A stretch of 64,000 nucleotides of DNA, from assembly GCF_003575965.1 (NCBI RefSeq), contig NZ_QWJJ01000015.1, positions 1-64,000 of the forward strand. The letters run 5' to 3'. The DNA is from Pseudooceanicola sediminis. Lineage in GTDB: Bacteria > Pseudomonadota > Alphaproteobacteria > Rhodobacterales > Rhodobacteraceae. This document shows, piece after piece, positions 1 to 8,215 of the stretch. Below the pieces are notes generated by a model that was not told where the DNA came from, ran no database searches, and saw only the letters and a program-made list of their open reading frames with translations. The position numbers and the translations under genes were made by a program. The first letter of the stretch is position 1. The number at the start of each line of letters is the position of its first letter.

Positions 1-375
1 GTTCGCCTCGGAGCCGGAGTTGTTGTAGTAGACCCTTGAAAGGCCTGGCATTTTCTCGATCAACCGCTTGGCGAACAGGGCCCCGGGGATCGAGCCCGCC
101 GAGCCTGCGAAGTAGTTCAGCTTGACCAGCTGTTCACGCACCGCATCGGCGATGCTTTCGCGCCCGTACCCGACGTTCACCGTCCACACCCCGCCCGACA
201 CGCCATCGAGATAGCGCGTGCCCGTCGCGTCCCAGACGTGAATGCCCTTGCCCTCGACGATAACCCTAGGATCTGTGGTCTCATAGGGTTTGTGCTGCGA
301 CATGTGGTGCCATACATGGGCGCGGTCGGCCTCGATGATGCCCGAAATGTCGTTTTCGTTGAGTGCGCCGTCCAT
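1..375 (-). CDS. Class III PLP aminotransferase, N-terminal part (taurine-pyruvate aminotransferase-like)
   Basis: The minus strand reads from an ATG at 373-375 to the left window edge without a stop, giving the first 125 residues. The N-terminus has an HVWHHMSQHKPYE stretch, then GKGIHVWDATG, LDGVSGGVWTVNVGYG and YYNNSGSEAN. This is the cofactor-domain entrance of class III (omega) aminotransferases, which move an amino group onto pyruvate or 2-oxoglutarate. The opening residues resemble taurine-pyruvate aminotransferases and related beta-alanine/polyamine enzymes of Rhodobacteraceae. The catalytic lysine lies outside the window, so the substrate cannot be fixed. The gene is transcribed away from glycerate kinase; the 198-bp gap between them carries an 11-bp-phased repeat array. 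Family is secure; the taurine assignment is tentative. Confidence 0.85.
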   Translation of the reverse strand, partial: MDGALNENDISGIIEADRAHVWHHMSQHKPYETTDPRVIVEGKGIHVWDATGTRYLDGVSGGVWTVNVGYGRESIADAVREQLVKLNYFAGSAGSIPGALFAKRLIEKMPGLSRVYYNNSGSEAN

Positions 376-498
376 GGTGTGTCCCCTGATTTGCAGCGAA
401 ATTCAGGTAAGCCTAGGCGGCGCTTGCGGCTTTGGCAATCGGGGGTGGCGCCGCAGCACGGCGCTGCCTAGTCTGGGGCGAAACGCGCGCAGAAACCG

Positions 499-541
499 GC
501 ACGGTATCCGAACGGTATCGTGACGGTATCACGTCGGTACT
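499..541. promoter_or_regulatory. Array of four 11-bp-phased CGGT repeats (ACGGTATC type)
   Basis: CGGT occurs at 502, 513, 524 and 535, exactly 11 bp apart. The first three copies read ACGGTATC. The array lies between the divergent aminotransferase and glycerate kinase genes, with its end 33 bp before the kinase ATG. Spacing of one helical turn suggests a protein that binds tandem repeats on one DNA face, as OmpR/PhoB-type regulators do. The regulator is not identified. A matching array occurs at 55990-56030. Confidence 0.55.
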
Positions 542-573
542 GCGCCGCAGCATTTTCACGGAGCCGCTTTGCC

Positions 574-1836
574 ATGGACACTGTCAATCGCACCTTTCTG
601 ACCGAGCTGTTCGAGGCGGCCGTCGCCGCCGCCGACCCCGCCGAGGCATTGCGGGGCCACCTGCCGGAGAAACCCGCCGGGCGCACGATCGTGATCGGCG
701 CAGGCAAGGGCGCGGCACAGCTGGCGGCGGCGTTCGAGGAGGCGTGGGAAGACCCTGTCGAGGGGATCGTGGTGACACGCTATGGCTACGCGGTGCCCTG
801 CCGGCACTTGGAGGTGATCGAGGCGGCGCATCCGGTGCCGGATCAGGCGGGGGCAGAGGCCACGCAGAAGGTGCTGGCGCTGCTGGACGGGCTGAGCGCG
901 GACGACCTGGTGGTGGCGCTGATCACGGGGGGCGGGTCGGCCCTGCTGGCGGCCCCGCCAGAGGGGCTGACACTGGAGGACGAACAGGGGCTGAACCGCG
1001 CCTTGCTGGCCAGCGGCGCGCCCATCGGTGCGATGAACGCCGTGCGCAAGCAGGTCAGCCGGGTCAAGGGCGGGCGGCTGGCGGCGGCAGCGGCCCCCGC
1101 GCGCGTGGTCAGCCTGATCGTGTCGGATGTGCCGGGCGATGCCCCATCCGAGGTGGCGTCGGGTCCGACGGTTCCGAGCCGGACAGGCCGCGCCGAGGCA
1201 ATGGCGGCGATCCGCACCTACGGCATCGCGGTGCCGGAACGGGTGCGGAGCTTTCTTGAAACGGCGCCTGAGGATGCGCCAGCGCCGGACGACGATATCT
1301 TTGCCCATAACGAGGTGCGGGTCATCGCCAGCGCCGCGAGGTCGCTGGAGGCGGCCGGGGCGCTGGCAGAGATCAGGGGTATTCCGGCGGTGATCCTGTC
1401 GGACGCGATGGAGGGCGAGGCGCGTGAGGTGGCGCGGGTACAGGCGGCCATCGCGCGCGAGGTGCTGCGCCGCGACCGCCCCTTTCCCAAACCGGTTCTG
1501 ATCCTGTCGGGCGGCGAAACGACGGTGACCCTGCGTGGCAAGGGCCGGGGCGGGCGCAACAGCGAGTTCCTGCTGTCCTTCGCACTGGAAATGGAGGGCT
1601 GGCAGGGGGTCGCGGCGATTGCGGCGGATACCGACGGCATCGACGGATCCGAAAACAATGCCGGGGCCTTTGCCGATGGGAACAGCACCGCCGAGATGCG
1701 CGCGGCGGGGGTCGATCCGGCCGAGGCGCTGGCGGGCAACGATGCCTACACCGCCTTTGAGGCGGCAGAGCTGATCTTCGCGCCCGGTCCGACCGGGACC
1801 AATGTGAACGATTTCCGGGCGATCCTGCTGCGCTAG
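574..1836 (+). CDS. Glycerate 2-kinase (MOFRL/DUF4147 family)
   Basis: This 420-residue protein has the two-part structure of GckA/TtuD-type glycerate kinases, which phosphorylate D-glycerate to 2-phosphoglycerate in the cytoplasm; older databases call them hydroxypyruvate reductases. The N-terminal DUF4147 domain (about residues 5-235) has the GAGKGAAQLAAAFEE and ITGGGSALLAAPPEG loops and the VRKQVSRVKGGRLA helix. The C-terminal MOFRL domain (about 305-415) has LSGGETTVTLRGKGRGGRNSEF split around its glycine loop, and TDGIDGSENNAG. The ATG at 574 is preferred over an in-frame start 54 bp earlier because it has GGAG upstream at 559-563 and gives the usual family N-terminus. The kinase links photorespiratory, glyoxylate or tartrate-derived glycerate to glycolysis. 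Confidence 0.9.
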   Translation: MDTVNRTFLTELFEAAVAAADPAEALRGHLPEKPAGRTIVIGAGKGAAQLAAAFEEAWEDPVEGIVVTRYGYAVPCRHLEVIEAAHPVPDQAGAEATQKVLALLDGLSADDLVVALITGGGSALLAAPPEGLTLEDEQGLNRALLASGAPIGAMNAVRKQVSRVKGGRLAAAAAPARVVSLIVSDVPGDAPSEVASGPTVPSRTGRAEAMAAIRTYGIAVPERVRSFLETAPEDAPAPDDDIFAHNEVRVIASAARSLEAAGALAEIRGIPAVILSDAMEGEAREVARVQAAIAREVLRRDRPFPKPVLILSGGETTVTLRGKGRGGRNSEFLLSFALEMEGWQGVAAIAADTDGIDGSENNAGAFADGNSTAEMRAAGVDPAEALAGNDAYTAFEAAELIFAPGPTGTNVNDFRAILLR

Positions 1837-1967
1837 GAGGATCGGCGTTTGAGGGACAAAACGCGCGCGGACTCTGCCGGGCTTTCGGGGTAGGCGGGAT
1901 GAGACGATAGCAAGGCGCCGCGGGCCTGACACGGGCAAGGGCGCGGCACCAAGAGGCAGGCGACGGA

Positions 1968-3413
1968 ATGGACGGCAAGACCGATGCGGGCGGCGGACCC
2001 AAGACGCCCGAGGCGACAGAGTTTGGCGGCGGCATCGCGCTGCCCTTGCTGGTGGCGGCGACGCTGTTCATGCAGAACCTCGATGCCTCGGTCATCACGC
2101 CGGCGATCCCCGACATGGCGGCGGGGTTCGGTGTGGCGCCGGTGGATCTGAACATCGGGGTCAGCACCTACATGATGACGGTGGGGATCTTTATCCCCGC
2201 CTCTGGCTGGCTGGCACAGCGGTTCGGCGCGCGACCGGTTTTCCTGCTGTCGATCCTGATCTTCACGCTTGCCTCGGCGCTATGCGGGATGAGCCACACC
2301 CTGCCGCAGTTTGTCGCCGCGCGCATTCTTCAGGGGCTGGGCGGTGCGATGATGGTGCCCGTGGGGCGGCTGGTGGTGTTGCAGATGACACCCAAGGACC
2401 GGCTGATGAGCGCGATTGCCTTGCTGACATGGCCGGGATTGGTCGCGCCGGTTCTGGGGCCGCCGGTGGGCGGGCTGATCATCGACAACGTCAGCTGGCA
2501 CTGGATCTTCTGGCTGAACCTGCCGCTGGGGGCGCTGGCGCTGCTGGTGGCGCTGCGCATCGTGCCGCAGGTGGCGCGCCAGCCGGACAAACCGTTCGAT
2601 CTGCCGGGGTTCATCCTGCTGGGGGCGGCGGTGTTCTGTCTGCTGTTTGCCGCCGACATGCTGAGCGGGGACGAGGTGAACTGGCTGCTGGAGGCGGTTC
2701 TGGCGGGTGCGGGCCTGATGCTGCTGGCCTTGGGCTTGCGCCACATCCGGCGGGTCGAACAACCGGTGCTGCGGCTGGAGGCGATGCAGATCCCGACGTT
2801 CCGGGTGACGATCCTGGGCGGGACGCTGTTCCGCCTCGGGATCAACGCGGTGCCGTTTCTCATCCCGCTGATGTTCCAGCTTGCCTTCGGCTGGAGCGCC
2901 TTTCGCGCCGGGCTGATGCTGATGGCGGTGTTCCTGGGCAATATCCTGTTGAAACCCTTTACCTCGTGGATCCTGCGCAGATGGGGGTTCCGGCGGGTGC
3001 TGGTGGTCAATGGCGTGCTGAACGCGGGCACCATTCTGGCCATGGTGCTGATCGGCCCGACATGGCCCTTTGCGGTGCTGATCGGGCTGCTGGTGGTGGC
3101 GGGGATGACGCGGTCGATGCAGTTCACGGCGCTGAACACCATCGCCTTTGCCGATGTCGAACAGGCCGGGATGAGCGATGCCAACACGCTGTTCTACACG
3201 GTCGTGCAACTGTCGCGCGGTGTCGGGATTGCCCTTGGCGCGATCGGCTGGCGGTTGGGTGAGGTGCTGTTCCCCGAGGCAGGCGAGGTCGCGGCGTTCC
3301 GCTTCGCCTTTGCCATCGTCGGGGTGATTTCGCTGCTGTCGGTGGTGGATTGCTGGCGGCTGGCGGGCAATGCGGGTGATGTCGTGTCCCGTGGCAGTCG
3401 CAGGCGCGCCTAG
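1968..3413 (+). CDS. MFS transporter, DHA2 (drug:H+ antiporter) type
   Basis: This 481-residue polytopic membrane protein belongs to the major facilitator superfamily. It has the NLDASVITPAIPDMA segment in the first helix, a GWLAQRFGARPVFLLS loop 2-3 motif A, LQGLGGAMMVPVGR in helix 4, and a helix 5 antiporter motif C ending in PVLGPPVGGLI. These features are typical of DHA2 exporters of the EmrB/QacA group, which export hydrophobic compounds using the proton gradient. A short polar N-terminus (about 25 residues) precedes helix 1. Its stop codon overlaps the stop of the convergent GntR gene (shared CTAG at 3410-3413). The substrate cannot be read from sequence, and control by the neighbouring GntR protein is only possible. 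Confidence 0.85.
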   Translation: MDGKTDAGGGPKTPEATEFGGGIALPLLVAATLFMQNLDASVITPAIPDMAAGFGVAPVDLNIGVSTYMMTVGIFIPASGWLAQRFGARPVFLLSILIFTLASALCGMSHTLPQFVAARILQGLGGAMMVPVGRLVVLQMTPKDRLMSAIALLTWPGLVAPVLGPPVGGLIIDNVSWHWIFWLNLPLGALALLVALRIVPQVARQPDKPFDLPGFILLGAAVFCLLFAADMLSGDEVNWLLEAVLAGAGLMLLALGLRHIRRVEQPVLRLEAMQIPTFRVTILGGTLFRLGINAVPFLIPLMFQLAFGWSAFRAGLMLMAVFLGNILLKPFTSWILRRWGFRRVLVVNGVLNAGTILAMVLIGPTWPFAVLIGLLVVAGMTRSMQFTALNTIAFADVEQAGMSDANTLFYTVVQLSRGVGIALGAIGWRLGEVLFPEAGEVAAFRFAFAIVGVISLLSVVDCWRLAGNAGDVVSRGSRRRA

Positions 3414-4057
3414 GTCGTCAGCATCCGCAAGCCCTGCGTCACATCCGAGCGTACCGCCAGGCGCAGGCCGGGTTCATCGCCGGCCTTGAGCGCGGCGATG
3501 ATGTGGCGGTGGAAATGCGGCGCCTCGTTGCGGCGCATCTTGCCATAGAGCTTGCGCATCGTCGGGCCGAGTTGCAGCCAGACGGTTTCGGCCATGGCCA
3601 GCATCGCCGGGGCCTGGGCGCGCAGGTAGAGCGTGCGGTGAAATTCCAGGTTGGTGCGGATGTAGCCGACCGAATCATGATTCTCGACCATGGAGGAGAT
3701 GGTGCCGTTGATCGCTTGCAGCCGGTCGATCAGCGCCATGTGGGCGCGGGGAAGGGCGCGCGAGGCCAGCTCGACCTCGATCAGGGAGCGCAGGGCGGCC
3801 AGTTCCTCGATCCGTTCATTCGACAGGTCAGGCGTGGCGACACGCCCGGAGGAGGACAGCGACAGCGCCCCTTCGGCGACAAGACGGCGCACGGCCTCGC
3901 GTGCGGGGGTCATCGAGACGCCGAATTCCTTGCCGATGCCGCGCAGGGTCAGGGAGAACCCCGGCTCGATCTCTCCGTGCATGATGCGCGTGCGCAATCC
4001 GCGGTAGGTGCGGTCATGGGCCGAGGGCGAGGGATCGGGGCGGGTGTTGATCAGCAT
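3410..4057 (-). CDS. GntR-family transcriptional regulator with FCD domain (FadR subfamily)
   Basis: This 215-residue regulator has an N-terminal winged helix-turn-helix (about 15-80; RTYRGLRTRIMHGEIEPG, then GVSMTPAREAVRRLVAEGAL) and an all-helical FCD effector domain (about 90-210). The DNA-binding part matches GntR regulators closely. FCD domains usually bind a small organic acid, often through a metal held by Asp/His residues; here LEFHRTLY and HFHRHIIAAL supply candidate ligands. The gene converges on the MFS exporter with overlapping stop codons, so the two may be coexpressed or interfere transcriptionally. The regulated genes and the effector are unknown. Confidence 0.88.
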   Translation of the reverse strand: MLINTRPDPSPSAHDRTYRGLRTRIMHGEIEPGFSLTLRGIGKEFGVSMTPAREAVRRLVAEGALSLSSSGRVATPDLSNERIEELAALRSLIEVELASRALPRAHMALIDRLQAINGTISSMVENHDSVGYIRTNLEFHRTLYLRAQAPAMLAMAETVWLQLGPTMRKLYGKMRRNEAPHFHRHIIAALKAGDEPGLRLAVRSDVTQGLRMLTT

Positions 4058-4120
4058 GAAGGCGATGTGATCACAAAATGCGGTTGCGTCAAGGGTGCAT
4101 GATTTCGCGGTCGGCAGGCG

Positions 4121-4813
4121 TCAGCCGTCAAAGCGGTAGCGGTGCAGGTCGGCACCATTGCGGCGCAGCCAGATGCGGGGCGGGCGGTAGTCGCCGTAAA
4201 GCCGCTGCACGACGTTCCAGAAGTCCTGCGAATGGTTCATCTCGGCCAGGTGCGCCACCTCATGTGCCGCTACGTATTGAAGAATTTCCGGCGCGGCCAG
4301 GATGAGACGCCAGGAATACATCAGCGCACCATCCTGCGTGCAGGACCCCCAGCGGGACCGCGTGTCGCGCAGTGTCAGCCGGGAATAGGGCAGGCCGAGC
4401 TGCGCCGAATAGTGATCGGAGGCGGCGGCAAGCCGGTCGCGGGCAAGGGCGCGCAGGTATCCCGACAGGCGTGCGGGAACGCGATCCGGATCGCCCGGCA
4501 CCTCGATCCGGTCCGGCAGCAGGCGCACCGAGCGCCCCGTGCCGGCTGTGATCACACGCGTGATCCCTTCGACCGGAAGGGACGCACCGGTCAGGGGCAC
4601 GACATCTTGGCTGCGCGCAGAGAGGTGTCGGCGCAGCCAATCTTCCTTTTCGGCAGCGAAATCCAGCGCGGCGCGGTCCGGCAGATGGCTGGGCAGGGTC
4701 AGCGTCACGCGGCCGTCCAGCGACGACACGCGCAACGAGATCCGGCGCGCGCGCGCCGAGCGGCGCAGAATAAGCGGCACCGGGGGGTTGCCCGGCAGGA
4801 CGTGCTGGCCCAT
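4121..4813 (-). CDS. YgjP/SprT-like zinc metallohydrolase (DUF45)
   Basis: The 230-residue product carries the M48-like DUF45 signature: a TRSRWGSCTQDG motif (WGSC), then the zinc-binding HEVAHLAEMNHSQDFW helix (HExxH plus a downstream His) and a C-terminal YRPPRIWLRR region. These proteins are cytoplasmic metal-dependent hydrolases of poorly defined role; some, such as YgjP, are thought to be nucleotide- or peptide-directed. A longer reading to 4978 exists, but the ATG at 4811-4813 has GGGAG at a good distance and starts MGQHVLPG, so the longer N-terminus is rejected. The longer form would also overlap the divergent TIGR02300 gene. Confidence 0.85.
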   Translation of the reverse strand: MGQHVLPGNPPVPLILRRSARARRISLRVSSLDGRVTLTLPSHLPDRAALDFAAEKEDWLRRHLSARSQDVVPLTGASLPVEGITRVITAGTGRSVRLLPDRIEVPGDPDRVPARLSGYLRALARDRLAAASDHYSAQLGLPYSRLTLRDTRSRWGSCTQDGALMYSWRLILAAPEILQYVAAHEVAHLAEMNHSQDFWNVVQRLYGDYRPPRIWLRRNGADLHRYRFDG

Positions 4814-4928
4814 ATGCTCTCCCGTTACGTTTGCGGTAAGTGGCGTCAAAAGGTTTTGACACCCCCCGGTCGTTATGGCAGGTGGCGCAGATCGTGGACA
4901 AGAGATGTCAGCCAAAAGGGGAACCCAA

Positions 4929-5255
4929 ATGCCCAAGGAAGAATGGGGCACCAAGCGTGTCTGCCCGACCACAGGCAAACGGTTCTATGATCTGAACCAA
5001 AACCCTGCAATCAGCCCCTACACCGGCGAAGTCGTGACGCTCGACACCGGCAAGAGCCGGATGATCGCAGCCGACAACGAAGACGCCGTGACCAAGAAAG
5101 CCGCCGCCGCCACCAAGGCAGAGGCCGATGACGACGTTCTGGACGATGATGATGTCGATGTCGATCTGGGCGATGATGTCCTGGAAGACGACGACGACGA
5201 TGATAACGTCTCGCTTGACGATATCGCGGACGTCGCAAACGACGACGACGACTGA
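4929..5255 (+). CDS. TIGR02300-family protein with acidic C-terminal tail
   Basis: This 108-residue protein starts MPKEEWGTKRVCPTTGKRFYDLN and continues NPAISPYTGEVV, a short conserved head found across Alphaproteobacteria. It ends in a long run of Asp/Glu residues (about 68-108). The head resembles a small treble-clef or half zinc-ribbon with a single Cys. The tail is almost entirely acidic and probably disordered. The function is unknown. The ATG at 4929 is chosen because it begins the conserved block and follows AAAAGGGG. Another ATG 24 bp upstream is possible. It is divergent from the DUF45 hydrolase and is followed by tRNA-Ala. Confidence 0.85.
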   Translation: MPKEEWGTKRVCPTTGKRFYDLNQNPAISPYTGEVVTLDTGKSRMIAADNEDAVTKKAAAATKAEADDDVLDDDDVDVDLGDDVLEDDDDDDNVSLDDIADVANDDDD

Positions 5256-5387
5256 GCGAAAGCAAGGTCGGATCTGTGGTGCCAGAGGGGTGCTGCAAAG
5301 ACTTCGCCGGGGGCGCGATTTTTCGCTTGATCCCGCCCCGGGCTTCCCATAGATAGCGCCGCACAGGGTCGAATGACCTTGTAGAAT

Positions 5388-5463
5388 GGGGCCTTAGCTC
5401 AGCTGGGAGAGCGCCTGCATGGCATGCAGGAGGTCAGCGGTTCGATCCCGCTAGGCTCCACCA
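5388..5463 (+). tRNA. tRNA-Ala (anticodon GGC)
   Basis: The cloverleaf folds completely. The acceptor GGGGCCT pairs with AGGCTCC (one G-U pair), the D-arm is GCTC/GAGC, the anticodon stem CCTGC/GCAGG has loop ATGGCAT with anticodon GGC, and the T-arm contains GGTTCGATCC. The discriminator is A and CCA is encoded at 5461-5463. It decodes GCC/GCU alanine codons. Confidence 0.97.
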
Positions 5464-5721
5464 TTCTACCTTCATATTACCGACAAGCGACGCGCCGGCC
5501 CTGGATGTGGGTGGTTGCGCGATTTCGCATGTCTGGTGCCGTTTATCCCTGATATTTCCGCCGCTCGTGGCCTGTGGTGCTTAGTCTGCCCGCGTGGGCG
5601 GTTGGCGTGGTGCGCCTGTTACCGGGTGCGCCTGTCGAGGTGACACGGGGCAGAGACGTCTTGCGGGGCGGTGGCGGACCCTCCCCCCCCGGCGCACGGG
5701 ATTCGGGCCAGGGCAGCCGGA

Positions 5722-6552
5722 CTACCTGCTGGCCAGGAACGCCCCGATCCGCTGGGCCATCTGGGGGGTGGCAGGGGTGTAGACCATCATCGTCAGGTCA
5801 GGTCGCCCCTTGACCGAAAACGATGAGAAGTCGAGTTCGATGGGGCCGATCTCTGCGTGATGAATACGCTTGATCCCTTCGCTATGGCCGCCCACTTCGT
5901 TCTCGCTCCACAGGGTCGCGAATTCCGCGCTCATCTCGCAAAGCTCCTCGACCAGCTGACTGACTTCGGCGCTGGCACCCGCGCGCGCGACGTCGGCCCG
6001 AAACGATCCGACCAGCGACCGCGCAACATGTAGCCAGTCCTGCTGGGCGACCTTGGTCCGGGAGTCGGTAAAGATCAGCCGCATGATATTGCGCTGCTTT
6101 GGCGAAAGCTCGGCATAATCCTTGAGAAGCAAGACCGCGGCCTGATTCCACGCGATAACATCCCAGGTGGCCGAGATGATCATCGCGGGGCTGTGGGGGA
6201 TGGCGTCTAGAACCGCCTGAAGCCGCGGGGTAATGACGGTTTCGGGCTGATAGTGGGCACCGCCGGGCGGATGCCCGAAGGCGAGGATATGCAGGTGTTC
6301 GCGTTCGGGTTCGGTCAGCATCAGGCCGGTCGCGATCCGTTCCAGCACGTCCGCCGACGGCGCGCCGCCGCGCCCCTGTTCCAGCCACGTATACCACGTC
6401 GGGCTGATATTGGCACGCTGGGCGACCTCTTCCCGGCGCAGACCGGGCGTGCGGCGGCGGCCCCCGGCAAGCCCGAAGACCGCCGGGTCAAGGCGCATCC
6501 TGCGGTCGCGCAAAAACGTACCGAGGGGGTTGTCGGTGGGGGGTATCGGCAT
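5722..6552 (-). CDS. XRE-family regulator with MmyB-like ligand-binding domain
   Basis: This 276-residue protein has an N-terminal helix-turn-helix (about 8-75; FLRDRRMRLDP, then RTPGLRREEVAQRANIS and TWYTWLEQGRG). A C-terminal MmyB-type PAS-like domain (about 105-270) follows, with DVIAWNQAA, a block close to the FTDSRTKV segment, and WSENEVGGHSEGIKRIHH. This architecture is common in regulators named after MmyB of the methylenomycin cluster; the C-terminal domain is thought to bind a fatty-acid-like or other hydrophobic ligand. It is divergent from an NAD-dependent epimerase/reductase gene, and a TTATAC-CA-GTATAA palindrome sits 12 bp before its own start, so autorepression and control of the neighbour are likely. 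Confidence 0.9.
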   Translation of the reverse strand: MPIPPTDNPLGTFLRDRRMRLDPAVFGLAGGRRRTPGLRREEVAQRANISPTWYTWLEQGRGGAPSADVLERIATGLMLTEPEREHLHILAFGHPPGGAHYQPETVITPRLQAVLDAIPHSPAMIISATWDVIAWNQAAVLLLKDYAELSPKQRNIMRLIFTDSRTKVAQQDWLHVARSLVGSFRADVARAGASAEVSQLVEELCEMSAEFATLWSENEVGGHSEGIKRIHHAEIGPIELDFSSFSVKGRPDLTMMVYTPATPQMAQRIGAFLASR

Positions 6553-6563
6553 CCTGTTGCTTT

Positions 6564-6577
6564 TTATACCAGTATAA
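6564..6577. promoter_or_regulatory. Palindromic operator candidate TTATAC-CA-GTATAA
   Basis: Two perfect 6-bp arms around a CA spacer lie in the 91-bp gap between the divergent XRE regulator and the epimerase gene. This is the only AT-rich palindrome in the gap and it falls where a regulator would block both promoters. It is probably the binding site of the MmyB-like protein. Confidence 0.55.
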
Positions 6578-6643
6578 GGTCACTACTTTAATAGGATAAA
6601 GTTTAGCGCGACATGACTCTTCGAACAACAACGGAGAGTGAAG

Positions 6644-7546
6644 ATGCGTATATTCCTGACAGGGGCGACCGGGTTCATCGGGTCACGGATTCTGCCCGAG
6701 CTGCGCGCGCGGGGGCATGAGGTCGTGGGGATGACACGATCCGAGGCCGGCGCGGCGGCGTTGGTGGCCGCCGGTGCCGATGTGCATCGTGCCAGCCTGG
6801 AGGACCTGCCCGCGATCGTGGCCGGCGTTGCCGACGCGGATGCGGTCATCCACACTGCCTTTGACCATGATTTTTCCAATTTCGTCGAGAATTGCGAAAA
6901 GGATCGCCGTGTGATCCGGGCCCTTGGTTCTGCGTTGAAGGGGTCCGATCGGCGATTGATGATCACCTCGGGGACGGGCATGGGCGATGCCGGGGACGGC
7001 CGGCCTGCGACCGAGGCCGTGTTCAGCCAGAGCCATCCCAACCCGCGCATCGCGTCGGAACAGGCGGCTGCGCGGTTGCTGGACGAGGGGGTGAACGTTG
7101 CGGTGATGCGTCTGCCGCAGGTGCATGACACCGTCCGTCAGGGTCTGATTTCGCCCTATATCGATATCGCGCGGGCAAAGGGCGTCGTGGGATATGTTGG
7201 TGCGGGCGACAATCGGTGGCCGGCGGCACATGTCACCGATGTGGCGGCGCTTTACGCGCTTGCCTTCGACAAGGGCGATGCCGGGGTCCGCTATCACGCG
7301 GTGGCGGAGCAGGGGATTTCGGTGAGGTCGATCGCCGAGGTTGTGGGGCGGGGCCTCGGGATGCCGGTTGTGTCCGTGCCCGAGGCGGACGTCGCGGCGC
7401 ACTTTGGCTGGTTCGCGGGGTTTGTCGGACTGGACATGCCCGCCAGCAGCGCCGCGACCCGCGCGCAAATAGGCTGGTTGCCGACCGGGCCGGACCTGCT
7501 GACAGACCTGGAAAACATGGACTATGCCGTGCCCTCGGCGCAGTGA
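6644..7546 (+). CDS. NAD(P)-dependent epimerase/dehydratase-like oxidoreductase
   Basis: The 300-residue product is an extended short-chain dehydrogenase fold. It has an N-terminal MRIFLTGATGFIGSR (GxxGxxG nucleotide-binding loop), DADAVIHTAFDH, an MITSGTGMG strand and an ERxxA-like region around ASEQAAARLL. The classical YxxxK pair is not evident, as in atypical SDR/NmrA-like members. The ATG at 6644 follows CGGAG at a good distance; a GTG 6 bp upstream is less likely. It is divergent from the MmyB-like regulator, the arrangement usual for XRE/MmyB regulators and small-molecule reductases they control. The substrate is unknown. Confidence 0.85.
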   Translation: MRIFLTGATGFIGSRILPELRARGHEVVGMTRSEAGAAALVAAGADVHRASLEDLPAIVAGVADADAVIHTAFDHDFSNFVENCEKDRRVIRALGSALKGSDRRLMITSGTGMGDAGDGRPATEAVFSQSHPNPRIASEQAAARLLDEGVNVAVMRLPQVHDTVRQGLISPYIDIARAKGVVGYVGAGDNRWPAAHVTDVAALYALAFDKGDAGVRYHAVAEQGISVRSIAEVVGRGLGMPVVSVPEADVAAHFGWFAGFVGLDMPASSAATRAQIGWLPTGPDLLTDLENMDYAVPSAQ

Positions 7547-7792
7547 TTTTCCTTGTCCGCGAGGCGCGTGTGCTTGCCGGGGGCGTCGTGTCGGTCGCCC
7601 CCGGCCTGTGGGGCGCCCTTGGCGTTTGGGATGTGGCTGATGTGCTGAATCGTGCTATTCCAAGGGGCGCCACCGATCGCATGAGGCCCGGCGCTGTCGG
7701 GAAGACGTACAGGTGGCGGGCGGGCCTTGGCGGGACGGGGTTCGCGTCCGGGTGCGAGCAGCCGTGTGGAAAGCGCGAAGGGGTCACTTATC

Positions 7793-8215
7793 ATGGAAGC
7801 AGGGTCGGAGCGTCGTTTGGCCGCCTGTCATTGCAGGGCGGTGCAGTTCGAGGTGCAGTTGACGGACGGGCTCAGGACAATACGCCGCTGTTCGTGCTCC
7901 TATTGCCGTATGAGAGGCGCGATTGCCGTGTCTGCGCCGCTGGATGGGCTGACATTCCTGGCGGGAGAGGACAAGCTGAGCCTGTACCAATTCAACACGA
8001 AGGCGGCGAAGCATTTTTTCTGTTCGATCTGCGGGATTTACACCCATCACCAGAGACGCTCCGATCCGACGCAGTTCGGGATCAACGTGTCCTGCCTTGA
8101 GGGCGTGAGCCCGTTCGATTTTCCCGAGGTCATCGTGAACGATGGCGTCAATCACCCATCGGATATGCCCTCGGCACCGCGGGTGGCAGGTGTCCTGCGC
8201 TTTAGCGAAAATTGA
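7793..8215 (+). CDS. GFA-family (Gfa/CENP-V-like) zinc protein
   Basis: The 140-residue protein has the two zinc-binding sets of the GFA fold: AACHCRAVQFEV and CSCSYCRMRGA at the N-terminus, then FFCSICGIYTHHQRR. The family is named after glutathione-dependent formaldehyde-activating enzyme, but most members, like this one, have no proven reaction; adduct handling of glutathione or small aldehydes is the usual guess. The ATG at 7793 is preferred because upstream in-frame sequence is unconserved and a GAAGGGG stretch lies just before it. It is a single gene with about 250 bp of non-coding sequence upstream. Confidence 0.85.
   Translation: MEAGSERRLAACHCRAVQFEVQLTDGLRTIRRCSCSYCRMRGAIAVSAPLDGLTFLAGEDKLSLYQFNTKAAKHFFCSICGIYTHHQRRSDPTQFGINVSCLEGVSPFDFPEVIVNDGVNHPSDMPSAPRVAGVLRFSEN

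Noticed and set aside
4814-4978. N-terminal extension of the DUF45 hydrolase
   Set aside because: It lacks a good ribosome site, is not conserved with the family and would overlap the divergent TIGR02300 gene.
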